The position numbers and the translations under genes are program-made. Positions 24,372 to 32,571 of a DNA stretch of 51,913 nt are shown here, one piece after another. This DNA is from DATFES01 sp035457725 (GTDB taxonomy: Bacteria; Pseudomonadota; Alphaproteobacteria; CACIAM-22H2), in assembly GCA_035457725.1 (NCBI GenBank), contig DATIBC010000112.1, positions 1-51,913 of the forward strand, in the 5' to 3' direction. The notes beneath the pieces are model-generated. The model saw only the letters and a list, made by a program, of their open reading frames with translations. It ran no database searches and had not been told where the DNA came from. Within the stretch, counting starts at the first letter, position 1, and every line of letters starts with the position of its first letter.

Positions 24372-25793
24372 TCACTTCATGGCGAAATTGTACGCCGAGG
24401 CGCCCTTGACCTGTTCGTCGACGACCAGGCGATGGTGGAGCGGCGGAAACGCGCGCTGGCGGCAATCCATGCGCTCGCAAAGACGGCAGCCGACGCCGAT
24501 CTCGGTGACAGCGTCGAGCCGCTCGAGGTCGTAGCCATCGGCATAGACGAGCTCGCGGGCGTGGGCGATGTCGCAACCGATGCCGAGCGCCAGCAGGGTA
24601 TGCGGCTCCTTGAATCCGGCGCTCTCCTTGGTCAGTGTGCGGGCAATGGAGAAGAACGTCGTGCCGTCGGGAAGCCGCGCGATCTGCGTGCGAATCAGGC
24701 CCGGCGTGGTGAACGACTCGTGCACGTTCCAGCGCGGGCATGAACCGCCGAAGCGCGAGAAGTGGAATCCGGAGGCCGAGAACCGCTTCGACAGATTGCC
24801 GGCGATGTCGACGCGAACGAGGTAGAACGGCACGCCCTTGGCGCCATGACGTTGCAGCGTCGACAAGCGGTGGCAGGCCTGCTCGAACGATACGCCGAAG
24901 CGATGGGTGAGCAGGTCGACATCATAGCGCACCGCCTTCGCCGCCTCGAGGAATCCGGCATAGGGCATCAACACCGCGCCGGCGAAGTAATTGGCGAGGC
25001 CGACGCGGACCAGCGTCTCGCTTTCCGGCGTCGATAGCTTGGCTTCGCCGATCAACCGGTCGATCGCCGGCCGCGCGCCGAGGAGAGCGATCTGATAGGC
25101 GATCTGGAAATTGCCGCTGGGGCGCGCCAGCATCTCGGAAAGCAACAGTCGGCGCGACTTGGGCTCGTAGCGACGCAACGCACCGGCCATCGCCTCGCGC
25201 GGTGCGACCTCGACGCTCACCGCGCGCGCGCGCGACAGGTATTCGACCAAGCCGCGCCGCAGGTCCTGCCGATCGAGCTTGGCGTCCCTCCACAGGGCCT
25301 CGGCGGCGTCTTCGAGTGTCGGGAAGTGGTTGACCCGGTCGGCAAAAAAATCGCGCGCCTCCTCGTTGGGCAAGGCGATCCGCCGCGTGCCGCCCGAAGG
25401 CAGTCCGAGCACCATCGCTTGCGCATCCTCGCGCGCCGTGCGATAGGCGCGATAGAGCTCGAGGAAGGTCTTGGCCGCCGCGGGCGACGCGGCAACTATG
25501 TCGCGCACCTCTTCGGGCGCGACGCCCGTCGCACCGAGCGTCGTGTCGGCCAAGATCTCGCGCAGACCGAACTCCAGTCGGCGCTCGATATCGTCGGACA
25601 GTTGCTGCAGGTCGACGTCGAACGTCTTGCCGAGCTTGAGCAGCAGCGACACGGTGACCGATCGCTCGTCGTGCTCGATCAAATTGAGATAGCTCGCCGA
25701 AATGCCGAGCTGCTCGGCCATTTGGCTCTGGGTCAGCCCCCTGCTCTGGCGCAGCCGCCGTATCTTGTTTCCCAACAACGCTTTTTTGGCCAT
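24372..25793 (-). CDS. ScfR/RamB-type XRE regulator of short-chain acyl-CoA / glyoxylate metabolism
   Basis: A 473-aa regulator. The N-terminal helix-turn-helix is IRRLRQSRGLTQSQMAEQLGISASYLNLIE. The middle is an IrrE-like (DUF955) domain with no intact HExxH metal site visible (LTHRFGVSFEQACHRL). The C-terminal DUF2083 region has cysteines in FGGSCPRWNVH, GIGCDIAHA and GCRLCERMDCRQRAFPPL. Relatives RamB and ScfR sense short-chain acyl-CoA and control isocitrate lyase or related genes. The gene is divergent from aceA with a 186-base AT-rich gap, strongly suggesting it controls aceA. ATG 25793 was chosen as the family start. Confidence 0.92.
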   Translation of the reverse strand: MAKKALLGNKIRRLRQSRGLTQSQMAEQLGISASYLNLIEHDERSVTVSLLLKLGKTFDVDLQQLSDDIERRLEFGLREILADTTLGATGVAPEEVRDIVAASPAAAKTFLELYRAYRTAREDAQAMVLGLPSGGTRRIALPNEEARDFFADRVNHFPTLEDAAEALWRDAKLDRQDLRRGLVEYLSRARAVSVEVAPREAMAGALRRYEPKSRRLLLSEMLARPSGNFQIAYQIALLGARPAIDRLIGEAKLSTPESETLVRVGLANYFAGAVLMPYAGFLEAAKAVRYDVDLLTHRFGVSFEQACHRLSTLQRHGAKGVPFYLVRVDIAGNLSKRFSASGFHFSRFGGSCPRWNVHESFTTPGLIRTQIARLPDGTTFFSIARTLTKESAGFKEPHTLLALGIGCDIAHARELVYADGYDLERLDAVTEIGVGCRLCERMDCRQRAFPPLHHRLVVDEQVKGASAYNFAMK

Positions 25794-25979
25794 CCGCAAC
25801 CCCCGTCGCCGCGACCGTGTCGATTTACAGACTTTACAATAATCGCCATAAAAGGGAAAATCGACCGACAACTTTGCTAATTTTATTATCACATCGCATT
25901 TGCGTTTCGCATGTGCAGTGTCAATTATTTACCAGAAGCGGGCTACGCCCGAATGCTGATTGCCTGGAGGTCGAATCCA
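25794..25979. promoter_or_regulatory. Divergent promoter/operator region, scfR-like / aceA
   Basis: The most AT-rich stretch nearby. It holds a direct repeat TTTACA-GAC-TTTACA (25824-25838) nearer the regulator start, and an inverted repeat CGCA-TT-TGCG (25895-25904) nearer aceA, with TTTGC words also at 25873. RamB-type proteins are known to bind TTTGC-rich sites. GGAGG at 25966-25970 sets the aceA start. Exact promoter elements cannot be assigned. Confidence 0.5.
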
Positions 25980-27269
25980 ATGAGCGACGCCAATCCTGAC
26001 TGGGATGCGACGCGGTTTCGCGGCATCAAACGTGATTTCACGGCTGAGGACGCAAGGCGGCTTGCCGGGTCGTTGACGATTCAGCACACGCTCGCCGATC
26101 GGGGCGCGCGCCGGCTGTGGCATCTGCTGCAAAGCGAGCCTTACGTGCCGACGCTGGGGGCGCTCACCGGCAATCAGGCGGTGCAACAGGTCAAGGCGGG
26201 GCTGAAAGCGATCTACTTGTCAGGTTGGCAGGTCGCCGCCGACGCCAACCTCGCCGGGCAGATGTATCCCGACCAGAGCCTCTATCCGGCGAACTCCGTG
26301 CCGGAGGTCGTACGGCGTATCAACCGCGCGCTGCAGCGCGCCGATCAAATCCAGACGCTGGAAGGGCGCGGCGACACGCATTGGTTTGCGCCGATCGTCG
26401 CCGATGCCGAAGCCGGGTTCGGCGGTCCGCTCAACGCCTACGAGTTGATGAAGGCGATGATCGAAGCCGGCGCGGCAGGCGTCCACTTCGAGGACCAGCT
26501 CGCCTCCGAAAAGAAATGCGGCCATCTCGGCGGCAAGGTGCTGGTGCCGATCTCGCAGTTCGTGCGTACGCTCAATGCAGCGCGGCTGGCCGCCGACGTC
26601 GAAGCCGTGCCGACGGTGCTGCTGGCGCGCACCGACGCCGACTCGGCGCAGCTTCTTACTTCCGACATCGATCCGCGCGACCATCGTTTCCTGACCGGCG
26701 AGCGGACCGCCGAAGGCTTCTTCCGCATCAAGCCCGACGTCGGCAAGGATTACGCCATCGCCCGCGGCCTCGCCTACGCCGAATACGCTGATCTCATCTG
26801 GTGGGAGACCTCGGAGCCCAACCTCGCCGACGCGCAGCGTTTCGCCGAGGCAATCCACCATCACTTTCCGGGCAAACTGCTCGCCTACAATTGCTCGCCC
26901 TCGTTCAATTGGCGCAAGAAACTGCCGGCTCAGGCGATCGGCGAGTTTCAGGCGCGCATCGGCGCGATGGGCTACAAGTACCAGTTCGTGACCCTCGCCG
27001 GCTTTCACTCGCTCAATCACGGCATGTTCCAGCTCGCGCACGGCTATGCGCGGCGCGGCATGGCAGCGTATTCGGAACTGCAGGAGGCCGAGTTCGCCGC
27101 CGAGCGCGACGGGTACACGGCGACCAAACACCAGCGCGAGGTCGGCACCGGCTATTTCGACGCCGTCGCGATGGCGATCTCGGCCGGCAAGGCGTCGACG
27201 ACCGCGATGGCCGGATCGACCGAACATGATCAATTTCACGACAAGCCGGCGGCGGCGGCGGCGGACTGA
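25980..27269 (+). CDS. aceA: Isocitrate lyase
   Basis: Splits isocitrate to glyoxylate and succinate, the entry of the glyoxylate shunt needed for growth on acetate or fatty acids. 429 aa, full length. The catalytic signature SEKKCGHLGGKVLVP, the metal site PIVADAEAGFGG, GVHFEDQLA, LLARTDADSA, and YNCSPSFNWRK are present. It starts with ATG 9 bases after GGAGG. No malate synthase gene lies in the window. The tail is Ala-rich and ends without further genes on this strand. Confidence 0.97.
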   Translation: MSDANPDWDATRFRGIKRDFTAEDARRLAGSLTIQHTLADRGARRLWHLLQSEPYVPTLGALTGNQAVQQVKAGLKAIYLSGWQVAADANLAGQMYPDQSLYPANSVPEVVRRINRALQRADQIQTLEGRGDTHWFAPIVADAEAGFGGPLNAYELMKAMIEAGAAGVHFEDQLASEKKCGHLGGKVLVPISQFVRTLNAARLAADVEAVPTVLLARTDADSAQLLTSDIDPRDHRFLTGERTAEGFFRIKPDVGKDYAIARGLAYAEYADLIWWETSEPNLADAQRFAEAIHHHFPGKLLAYNCSPSFNWRKKLPAQAIGEFQARIGAMGYKYQFVTLAGFHSLNHGMFQLAHGYARRGMAAYSELQEAEFAAERDGYTATKHQREVGTGYFDAVAMAISAGKASTTAMAGSTEHDQFHDKPAAAAAD

Positions 27270-27357
27270 ACGATGCCTGGAAACGCGACGATCCTTTTCG
27301 GCTCGCTCTCCGAACCAAGAGACCGGCACCTTCCTCCCAAGCCGGTTTCCACTTGAT

Positions 27358-27437
27358 CCCCTCACCCCTGACGTACCGCCGACGTCAGTCTCGCCCCGCC
27401 TAAGGGCAGCGCCCCATTGGGACGCGTGGGTGAGGGG
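27358..27437. repeat. Inverted repeat CCCCTCACCC/GGGTGAGGGG downstream of aceA
   Basis: Arms 27358-27367 and 27428-27437 are exact reverse complements 60 bases apart, in the gap between convergent aceA and a regulator gene. Elements with CCCTCACCC ends are common dispersed intergenic repeats in GC-rich proteobacteria. A smaller dyad CCGGC...GCCGG precedes it at 27323-27345. It may end aceA transcription or be a small mobile repeat. Confidence 0.45.
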
Positions 27438-27465
27438 TCCTTCTTCGCCCGCCGCCTCGTCGCCA

Positions 27466-28158
27466 TCAGGCGGCGAACGAAGCGGCCTCGTCGAGCCGGA
27501 CAAGCCGCCAGCCGGCGCCGCGCTGATTCTCCAGCGTGTGGCCGACGGTTTCGAGCTTCCATCGCACGCGCGCCACGAGAGCGACGATGGTCCGCCGCCA
27601 CGCTTCGGGCCAGCGCTCCTGCCATAGCCTGCCGGCAATATCCTCGCGTGTGACGAACCGTGTCGCACGGTCCAGCAGCAAACGCACGATGGCGGCTTCC
27701 TGCGGCGGCAGCGGGCGGTCGCCGACGCGGCCGTGCGCGACGCTGGCGAACGGATCTCCCTCCCGCTCGTCCAGCGCAGTGAGACGGTATCCGCGCCGCG
27801 GCACGGTGACGATGCGAAAGCGCGAGCCGGCGAGGCGTTTGCGAATCCGGCAGATCTGCGTTTTGACGATCTCCATGGCAGCGAGTGGGCCGCCGGTTTC
27901 ATCCGTTCCCCACACGCTGTCGATCAGAGCTTGCACGCTGACCGGAGCGCCATCGGCGCGTTTCAGCATGATGTAGATCTTGGCCGGTTGCGGCGGCCAC
28001 TCGCGAAGATCGGGCTCTTGATGCGAACCCGACCTGCACGAGGGTGGGGTGGTTGGCGACGGGGCGTTTTGGGCGCGCCTTGTGCGTGTCGCCGGCATGT
28101 CGTTTGCGTCGAGATGGCGGCGGCGTGCGTGCGTGGAAACGGGAGAGACGATGGACAT
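27466..28158 (-). CDS. Tandem winged-helix (OmpR/PhoB C-terminal type) regulator without receiver domain
   Basis: A 230-aa protein in which two trans_reg_C-type winged helices are recognisable. The first (about 50-130) has PAKIYIMLKRADGAPVSVQ, ALIDSVWG, VKTQICRIRKRLAG and ends VPRRGYRLTAL. The second (about 140-228) has PPQEAAIVRLLLDRATRFVTRE, IAGRLWQERWPE, LVARVRWKLE and ends RGAGWRLVRLDE. No receiver or kinase gene is adjacent. The N-terminal 45 residues are low-complexity, and the start is uncertain: ATG 28158 or an internal ATG at 28098. Targets unknown. Confidence 0.75.
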   Translation of the reverse strand: MSIVSPVSTHARRRHLDANDMPATRTRRAQNAPSPTTPPSCRSGSHQEPDLREWPPQPAKIYIMLKRADGAPVSVQALIDSVWGTDETGGPLAAMEIVKTQICRIRKRLAGSRFRIVTVPRRGYRLTALDEREGDPFASVAHGRVGDRPLPPQEAAIVRLLLDRATRFVTREDIAGRLWQERWPEAWRRTIVALVARVRWKLETVGHTLENQRGAGWRLVRLDEAASFAA

Positions 28159-28423
28159 AATTCGCTCGCTTGCGGCACCGCCTCAGTGGTCCCAGAAGGT
28201 TGTTGCCGGGGGGGCCGTTATCCCGGTGACGCCCGTTCGCCGTTGGCTCGGCGGCATAAGATCGAGCGGTGCGAATCGACCGATTCGCATGACCTCGCTC
28301 AGTACTGACGATTTATGGCGTCAATTTGGCGCGCGCGGCGCGCCATTCGGAATCACGCCCGCAAACACTACGGTTTTACCGCCAGGCGCGGGAAGAAATG
28401 CGCGCCCGCGCTGACGCGCGAAT
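28159..28423. other. Intergenic stretch (265 bases)
   Basis: Between the start of the double winged-helix gene and the 3' end of the GlsB gene. Short frames here show no family features and no ribosome sites of note. It probably carries the promoter of the regulator gene. Nothing else was recognised. Confidence 0.4.
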
Positions 28424-28678
28424 TCAAGATTCGCCGCCCCTTCGTGCGATGCGCAAGAGCAGCAGGAGAACGATGGCGCCGATGACCGAGGCGATAAACC
28501 CCGCCGGCTGCCCGTATCCATAAAGCCCAGCCGCTTGGCCGACGAACTGGGCGAGGAACGCCCCGGCGATGCCAACCACGGTGGTCACGATCATGCCCAG
28601 CGAGTCCTTGCCGGGCAGCACGAAACGGGCGATGAGCCCGACCACGAAGCCAATGACGATCACGCCGATGATCCACAT
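28424..28678 (-). CDS. GlsB/YeaQ/YmgE family membrane protein
   Basis: An 84-aa inner-membrane protein of the 'transglycosylase-associated' stress family. Three hydrophobic helices with the typical Gly-rich start IIGVIVIGFVVGLIARFVLPG, then GIAGAFLAQFVGQAAGLYGYGQPAGF, and a final helix SVIGAIVLLLLLRIAR. The role is unknown; relatives are general-stress induced. A single gene between other minus-strand genes. Confidence 0.92.
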   Translation of the reverse strand: MWIIGVIVIGFVVGLIARFVLPGKDSLGMIVTTVVGIAGAFLAQFVGQAAGLYGYGQPAGFIASVIGAIVLLLLLRIARRGGES

Positions 28679-28733
28679 TGCTTGCCTCGCAATTAATGCG
28701 TCTTCGGCGCGACAGGCGCCGAATCGGTCCGGG

Positions 28734-29300
28734 CTATTCTAGCAGATCGTGCAGGCTGGCGATCGGCTCGGCCTTGTCTTGCGCCAGTCGCACCGTCTGG
28801 GTCTTCAACGGCGAGGCGTGGGTGAAGACCTGGATCGAAAGCACCATATCGACGGTCATGCCGTCGCTCGACAGCGGCATCATCAGGCGTTGCGTCCACA
28901 TTTCGACGTCGCGATGGCTGCCGTAACGGGTGGTCGAATAGATCGGCCGTTTCTTGGTTACGATGTCGCGATAGAGACCAATGATGAAGGCGCGATACTT
29001 GGGATCGCTCATCACCTCGTCGACGAAGCGACCAGTCGGGTCCATGCCGAACGCATCGGCCACGGCGGTGCCGAAGAGGCGATAGCGGAAGCGCCGGCCG
29101 CCGTCGACGACGTCGGTCAGCATCAGATAGGGCAGCTCCGATCGCAACTCGCCCGGATCGACATCGACGCGGGCCGGCATGGCGCGCGCGCCGCGCTTGG
29201 CCTGCCAATAGTCGTAGACCCGGTGGAGCCGGTGATCGCAGTGCTCGAAGGGAATCGTTCGGGACATCGTCGGGAGTCGGAATTTCCGGAAGCGGAGCAT
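28734..29300 (-). CDS. PAS-domain (PAS_5 type) protein
   Basis: A stand-alone alphaproteobacterial PAS protein of 188 aa. The fold is seen in DYWQAKRGARAMPARVDVDPGEL split by SELPYLMLTDVV, then RFRYRLFGTAVADAFGMDPTG, YRDIVTKKRPIYSTTRYG and ERLMMPL-like TQRLMMPLSSDG. There is no output domain, so it would act with partners; ligand unknown. Start ATG 29300 has a weak AGG site; ATG 29267 (MSRTIPFEH) is a good alternative. Confidence 0.82.
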   Translation of the reverse strand: MLRFRKFRLPTMSRTIPFEHCDHRLHRVYDYWQAKRGARAMPARVDVDPGELRSELPYLMLTDVVDGGRRFRYRLFGTAVADAFGMDPTGRFVDEVMSDPKYRAFIIGLYRDIVTKKRPIYSTTRYGSHRDVEMWTQRLMMPLSSDGMTVDMVLSIQVFTHASPLKTQTVRLAQDKAEPIASLHDLLE

Positions 29301-29415
29301 TGCTACCTATACGGCGCCACCCGTCCAAGTGGATTATGCCGAGGCCGTCGTTAACGAAATGTCTGCAGCGCGGCAAGAGGCGGATACCGCGAACGAGCGG
29401 CGATGCACGCCTCGG

Positions 29416-30729
29416 TTAAAGAATGAACTTGCTGAGATCGACGTTCGTGGCCAAGCCGCCGACCTTGTCGTGCACGTAGGCGGCATCGATCGCCAGTGTC
29501 GTGCCGGCGCGGTCGGAAGCGGCGAAACTGATCTCCTCGAGAAGGCGTTCGAGCACGGTGTGCAGTCGGCGCGCGCCGATATTCTCGACGCTGCGGTTGA
29601 CGGCGGCGGCGATGTCGGCGACCGCGGCGATGGCGTCGTCGCTGAAATCGAGCGTGACGTCCTCGGTCTTCAGCAGCGCCTTGTACTGCTTGATCAGGCT
29701 CGCCTCGGGCTCGGTCAGGATGCGCACGAAATCGTCGCGGTCGAGCGCCTTGAGCTCGACGCGGATCGGCAACCGGCCCTGCAGCTCGGGCAGGAGATCG
29801 GATGGCTTGGCGAGATGGAAGGCGCCCGAGGCGATGAACAGGATGTGGTCGGTCTTGACCGCGCCATGCTTGGTGGCGACCGTGGTGCCCTCGATCAACG
29901 GCAGCAGGTCGCGCTGCACGCCCTCACGGCTGACGTCGGCGCCGATGCGCTCGCCGCGCGCGCAGATCTTGTCGATTTCGTCGATGAAGACGATGCCGTT
30001 CTGCTCCACCGCCTGTTTTGCCTCGGCGACGACCTTGTCCTGGTCGAGCAGCCTGTCGCTTTCCTCGGCGATCAACACTTCGTAGCTCTCGGCGACCGTC
30101 ATCTTACGCGGCTTCTGGCGCAGGCCGCCAAACGCTTTGCCGAGCATGTCGGAGATGTTCAGCATTCCCATCTGCGCCCCCGGCATGCCGGGAATGTCGA
30201 TCGTCGGCAGCTGCAGGCCGCTCGAATCGTTCACCTGCACCTCGATGACGCGATCGCCCAACTGGCCCTCGCGCAGCATCCGGCGGAACTTGGCGCGGGT
30301 GTCGGCCGAGGCGTTGTCGCCGACCAGCGCGTCGAGCACGCGCTCCTCGGCGGCGAGTTCGGCTTTGGCGGTGACTTCCTTGCGCAGCCGCTCGCGGGCG
30401 ATGGCGATCGCCGCCTCGAGCAGGTCGCGCACGATCTGCTCGACGTCGCGGCCAACGTAACCCACCTCGGTGAACTTCGTCGCCTCGACCTTGAGGAACG
30501 GCGCCTGGGCCAGCCGCGCCAAGCGGCGGGCGATCTCGGTCTTGCCGACGCCGGTTGGGCCGATCATCAGGATGTTCTTCGGCAGCACCTCCTCGCGTAA
30601 CGCCTCGGGCAGTTGCTGGCGGCGCCAGCGGTTGCGCAGCGCCACCGCGACGGCGCGCTTGGCGGCGGTCTGGCCGACGATGTAACGGTCGAGCTCGGAG
30701 ACGATTTCGCGCGGGCTGAACGAGGTCAT
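29416..30729 (-). CDS. hslU: HslU ATPase (ClpY) of the HslVU protease
   Basis: Unfoldase ring of the HslVU protease. 437 aa, with the N-terminal SPREIVSELDRYIVGQ, Walker A in IGPTGVGKTEIARRLA, the family's inserted I-domain (about 110-240), Walker B in GIVFIDEIDKI, and sensor regions ending VLERLLEEISFAAS; the C-terminal KFIL-type peptide (NVDLSKFIL) inserts into HslV. It begins 22 bases after hslV on the same strand, forming the usual hslVU operon, divergent from the his genes. Confidence 0.98.
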   Translation of the reverse strand: MTSFSPREIVSELDRYIVGQTAAKRAVAVALRNRWRRQQLPEALREEVLPKNILMIGPTGVGKTEIARRLARLAQAPFLKVEATKFTEVGYVGRDVEQIVRDLLEAAIAIARERLRKEVTAKAELAAEERVLDALVGDNASADTRAKFRRMLREGQLGDRVIEVQVNDSSGLQLPTIDIPGMPGAQMGMLNISDMLGKAFGGLRQKPRKMTVAESYEVLIAEESDRLLDQDKVVAEAKQAVEQNGIVFIDEIDKICARGERIGADVSREGVQRDLLPLIEGTTVATKHGAVKTDHILFIASGAFHLAKPSDLLPELQGRLPIRVELKALDRDDFVRILTEPEASLIKQYKALLKTEDVTLDFSDDAIAAVADIAAAVNRSVENIGARRLHTVLERLLEEISFAASDRAGTTLAIDAAYVHDKVGGLATNVDLSKFIL

Positions 30730-30751
30730 TCGACGATTCGCGGAGGACTCG

Positions 30752-31330
30752 TTAGAGGCTTTCGATCAAGATTTTGTCGTTGGTGTAAACGCAAATATCG
30801 GCGGCGATCTTCATCGCCCGCTCGGCGACCGCGCGGGCGTCAAGCCCGTCGACGGCGACCAGCGCGCGCGCCGCAGCCAGCGCGTACGCCCCACCCGAGC
30901 CGATGCCGATCAAGCCGTCTTCCGGCTCGAGCACATCGCCGGTGCCGGTCAGCACGAGCGAGACGCTCTTGTCGACCACCGCCATCATCGCTTCGAGTCG
31001 GCGCAAATAGCGATCGGTGCGCCAATCCTTCGCCAGCTCGACGCAAGCCCGCGCCAGTTGGCCGGGATGCTTCTCGAGTTTCGCCTCGAGCCGCTCGAAC
31101 AGCGCGAAGGCGTCCGCCGTGGCGCCGGCAAAACCGGCGATGACCTCGTGGCCCTGCTCGGAACCGAGACGGCGCAGCTTGCGCGCGTTCGACTTGATCA
31201 CCGTCTGGCCGAAGCTCACCTGGCCGTCGCCAGCGACGACCACTTGGCCGGCCTTGCGCACGGAAAGAATCGTCGTGCCGTGCCACACGGCGGGAGAGGA
31301 CGGGTCGTGCATCGTGGTCGGGGAGGACAT
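30752..31330 (-). CDS. hslV: HslV peptidase (ClpQ) of the HslVU protease
   Basis: Proteasome-like peptidase. 192 aa; the pro-peptide is 18 residues, and maturation exposes Thr19 in WHGTTILSVRK as the nucleophile. Further features are VVVAGDGQVSFGQTVIKSNARKLRRL split at positions 30-55, GFAGATADAFALFERLE, and IGSGGAYALAAARAL. ATG 31330 is used; an in-frame ATG six codons later is possible. Divergent from hisB over 156 bases, with hslU directly downstream. Confidence 0.97.
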   Translation of the reverse strand: MSSPTTMHDPSSPAVWHGTTILSVRKAGQVVVAGDGQVSFGQTVIKSNARKLRRLGSEQGHEVIAGFAGATADAFALFERLEAKLEKHPGQLARACVELAKDWRTDRYLRRLEAMMAVVDKSVSLVLTGTGDVLEPEDGLIGIGSGGAYALAAARALVAVDGLDARAVAERAMKIAADICVYTNDKILIESL

Positions 31331-31486
31331 GAGCGAAGACCCCTAGCACTTAGGCGCGATCGGCCCGGCGATCAAGTCGCCGGCGCTCGCGGCGCTTTCC
31401 GGAGTGGCGGGCGAAGCGGGGCTTTGCTACAACCCGCCTGCCGCCAGGGCCCCAGCGGCGGCATTGCTCGCGAAGGCCGCTTGCTC

Positions 31487-32149
31487 ATGCCCAAGCCATC
31501 GAAAACCAACCTCCGGCGCGCTTCGACCATCGTCGAGGCGCCGGTTCGCGTCGCCACGGTCGAGCGGCGGACCAAGGAGACGCATATCAGGGCGACGGTC
31601 AATCTCGACGGCGGCGGCGTTTACGACGTCAAAACCGGCATCGGCTTCCTCGATCACATGCTGGAGCAGCTTTCGCGCCACAGCCTGATCGACCTGGCGC
31701 TGGCGGCAAAGGGCGATCTGCACATCGACTATCACCACACCACCGAGGACACCGGATACGTCGTCGGCGAGGCGATCAGCAAGGCGCTCGGATCGCGGGC
31801 CGGCATCATGCGCTACGGCGAAGCGATGATTCCGATGGACGAGACGCTGACCCGCGTGGCGCTCGACGCCTCGAACCGTCCCTATCTCGTATGGAAGGTC
31901 AATTTCTCGCGCCCGAAGCTGGGAGAGATGGACACCGAACTGTTCCAGGAATGGTTCAAGGCGTTCGCACAGTCGGCCGGCGTCACGCTCCACGTCGAGA
32001 CGGTCTACGGCGAGAACAACCACCACATCATCGAATCGGCATACAAAGGCTTGGCCCGCGCGTTGCGCCAGGCGGTGGCGCGCGACCCGCGCAAGGCCGA
32101 CGCGGTGCCTTCGACCAAGGGCGTGCTCGGCGGCACGCTCGAGGCATGA
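31487..32149 (+). CDS. hisB: Imidazoleglycerol-phosphate dehydratase
   Basis: Histidine synthesis: dehydrates imidazoleglycerol phosphate (220 aa, mono-functional form). The Mn-binding His motifs are in GFLDHMLEQLSRHS, DYHHTTEDTGY and ENNHHIIESAYKGLARALR. A short N-terminal extension of about 20 residues precedes ATVERRTKETHIR. GAAGG lies 10 bases before the ATG. First gene of the plus-strand his operon, divergent from hslV; it overlaps the next gene by 4 bases. Confidence 0.97.
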   Translation: MPKPSKTNLRRASTIVEAPVRVATVERRTKETHIRATVNLDGGGVYDVKTGIGFLDHMLEQLSRHSLIDLALAAKGDLHIDYHHTTEDTGYVVGEAISKALGSRAGIMRYGEAMIPMDETLTRVALDASNRPYLVWKVNFSRPKLGEMDTELFQEWFKAFAQSAGVTLHVETVYGENNHHIIESAYKGLARALRQAVARDPRKADAVPSTKGVLGGTLEA

Positions 32150-32562
32150 GGCCGCCGACGATGACGCGCACGCGAATTTTCACCGTTCATGCGCCGCCCG
32201 AACCCTGGCCGCGCATCGAGGAGACGGTGTTCGTCAAGGAGGGCTTCGCGTGGCCGGCTTTCCTGCTGACCGCGATTTGGGCGGCATGGCACCGCCTTTG
32301 GCTGGCCGCGGCCATCTTCCTTGCCGGCGGTCTGGCGATCGCACTCGCCGCCATTGCGCTCGAATTGCCCGAAGCGCTCGAATACGCGTTGCACGGCGGG
32401 TGGCTGTTGTGGATCGGTTTTTCGGCCAACGATTGGCGCCGCCGCAAGCTGGCCCGACGCGGCTACGCCTTCGCGGACGTCGTCGCGGCGCCCGACGCGA
32501 TCGAGGCGGAGCATCGATATTTCTCGCGTCATCACGATCGCACGCTCGCCCTCGCGCCCTAA
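32146..32562 (+). CDS. DUF2628 membrane protein of the his operon
   Basis: A 138-aa DUF2628 protein with two hydrophobic stretches (WPAFLLTAIWAAWHRLWLAA and LAGGLAIALAAIALELP) and a third near GGWLLWIGFSANDWRRRKLARRGY. It is repeatedly placed between hisB and hisH in alphaproteobacteria; its role is unknown. The N-terminus has FTVHAPPEPWPRIEETVFVKEGF, a family hallmark. ATGA overlap with hisB; hisH starts 9 bases after its stop. Confidence 0.9.
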   Translation: MRPPTMTRTRIFTVHAPPEPWPRIEETVFVKEGFAWPAFLLTAIWAAWHRLWLAAAIFLAGGLAIALAAIALELPEALEYALHGGWLLWIGFSANDWRRRKLARRGYAFADVVAAPDAIEAEHRYFSRHHDRTLALAP

Positions 32563-32571
32563 GACCGCCCG

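Noticed and set aside
27295..27627. Plus-strand frame downstream of aceA
   Set aside because: Crosses the inverted-repeat region and runs antisense to the regulator gene; its composition is that of non-coding GC-rich DNA.
26220..27902. 560-codon minus-strand open frame opposite aceA
   Set aside because: Antisense shadow of isocitrate lyase. The genuine minus-strand gene in this area is the double winged-helix protein, in another frame.
28321..28575. Minus- and plus-strand short frames around the GlsB gene
   Set aside because: They overlap the GlsB-family gene out of frame and lack ribosome sites or recognisable features.
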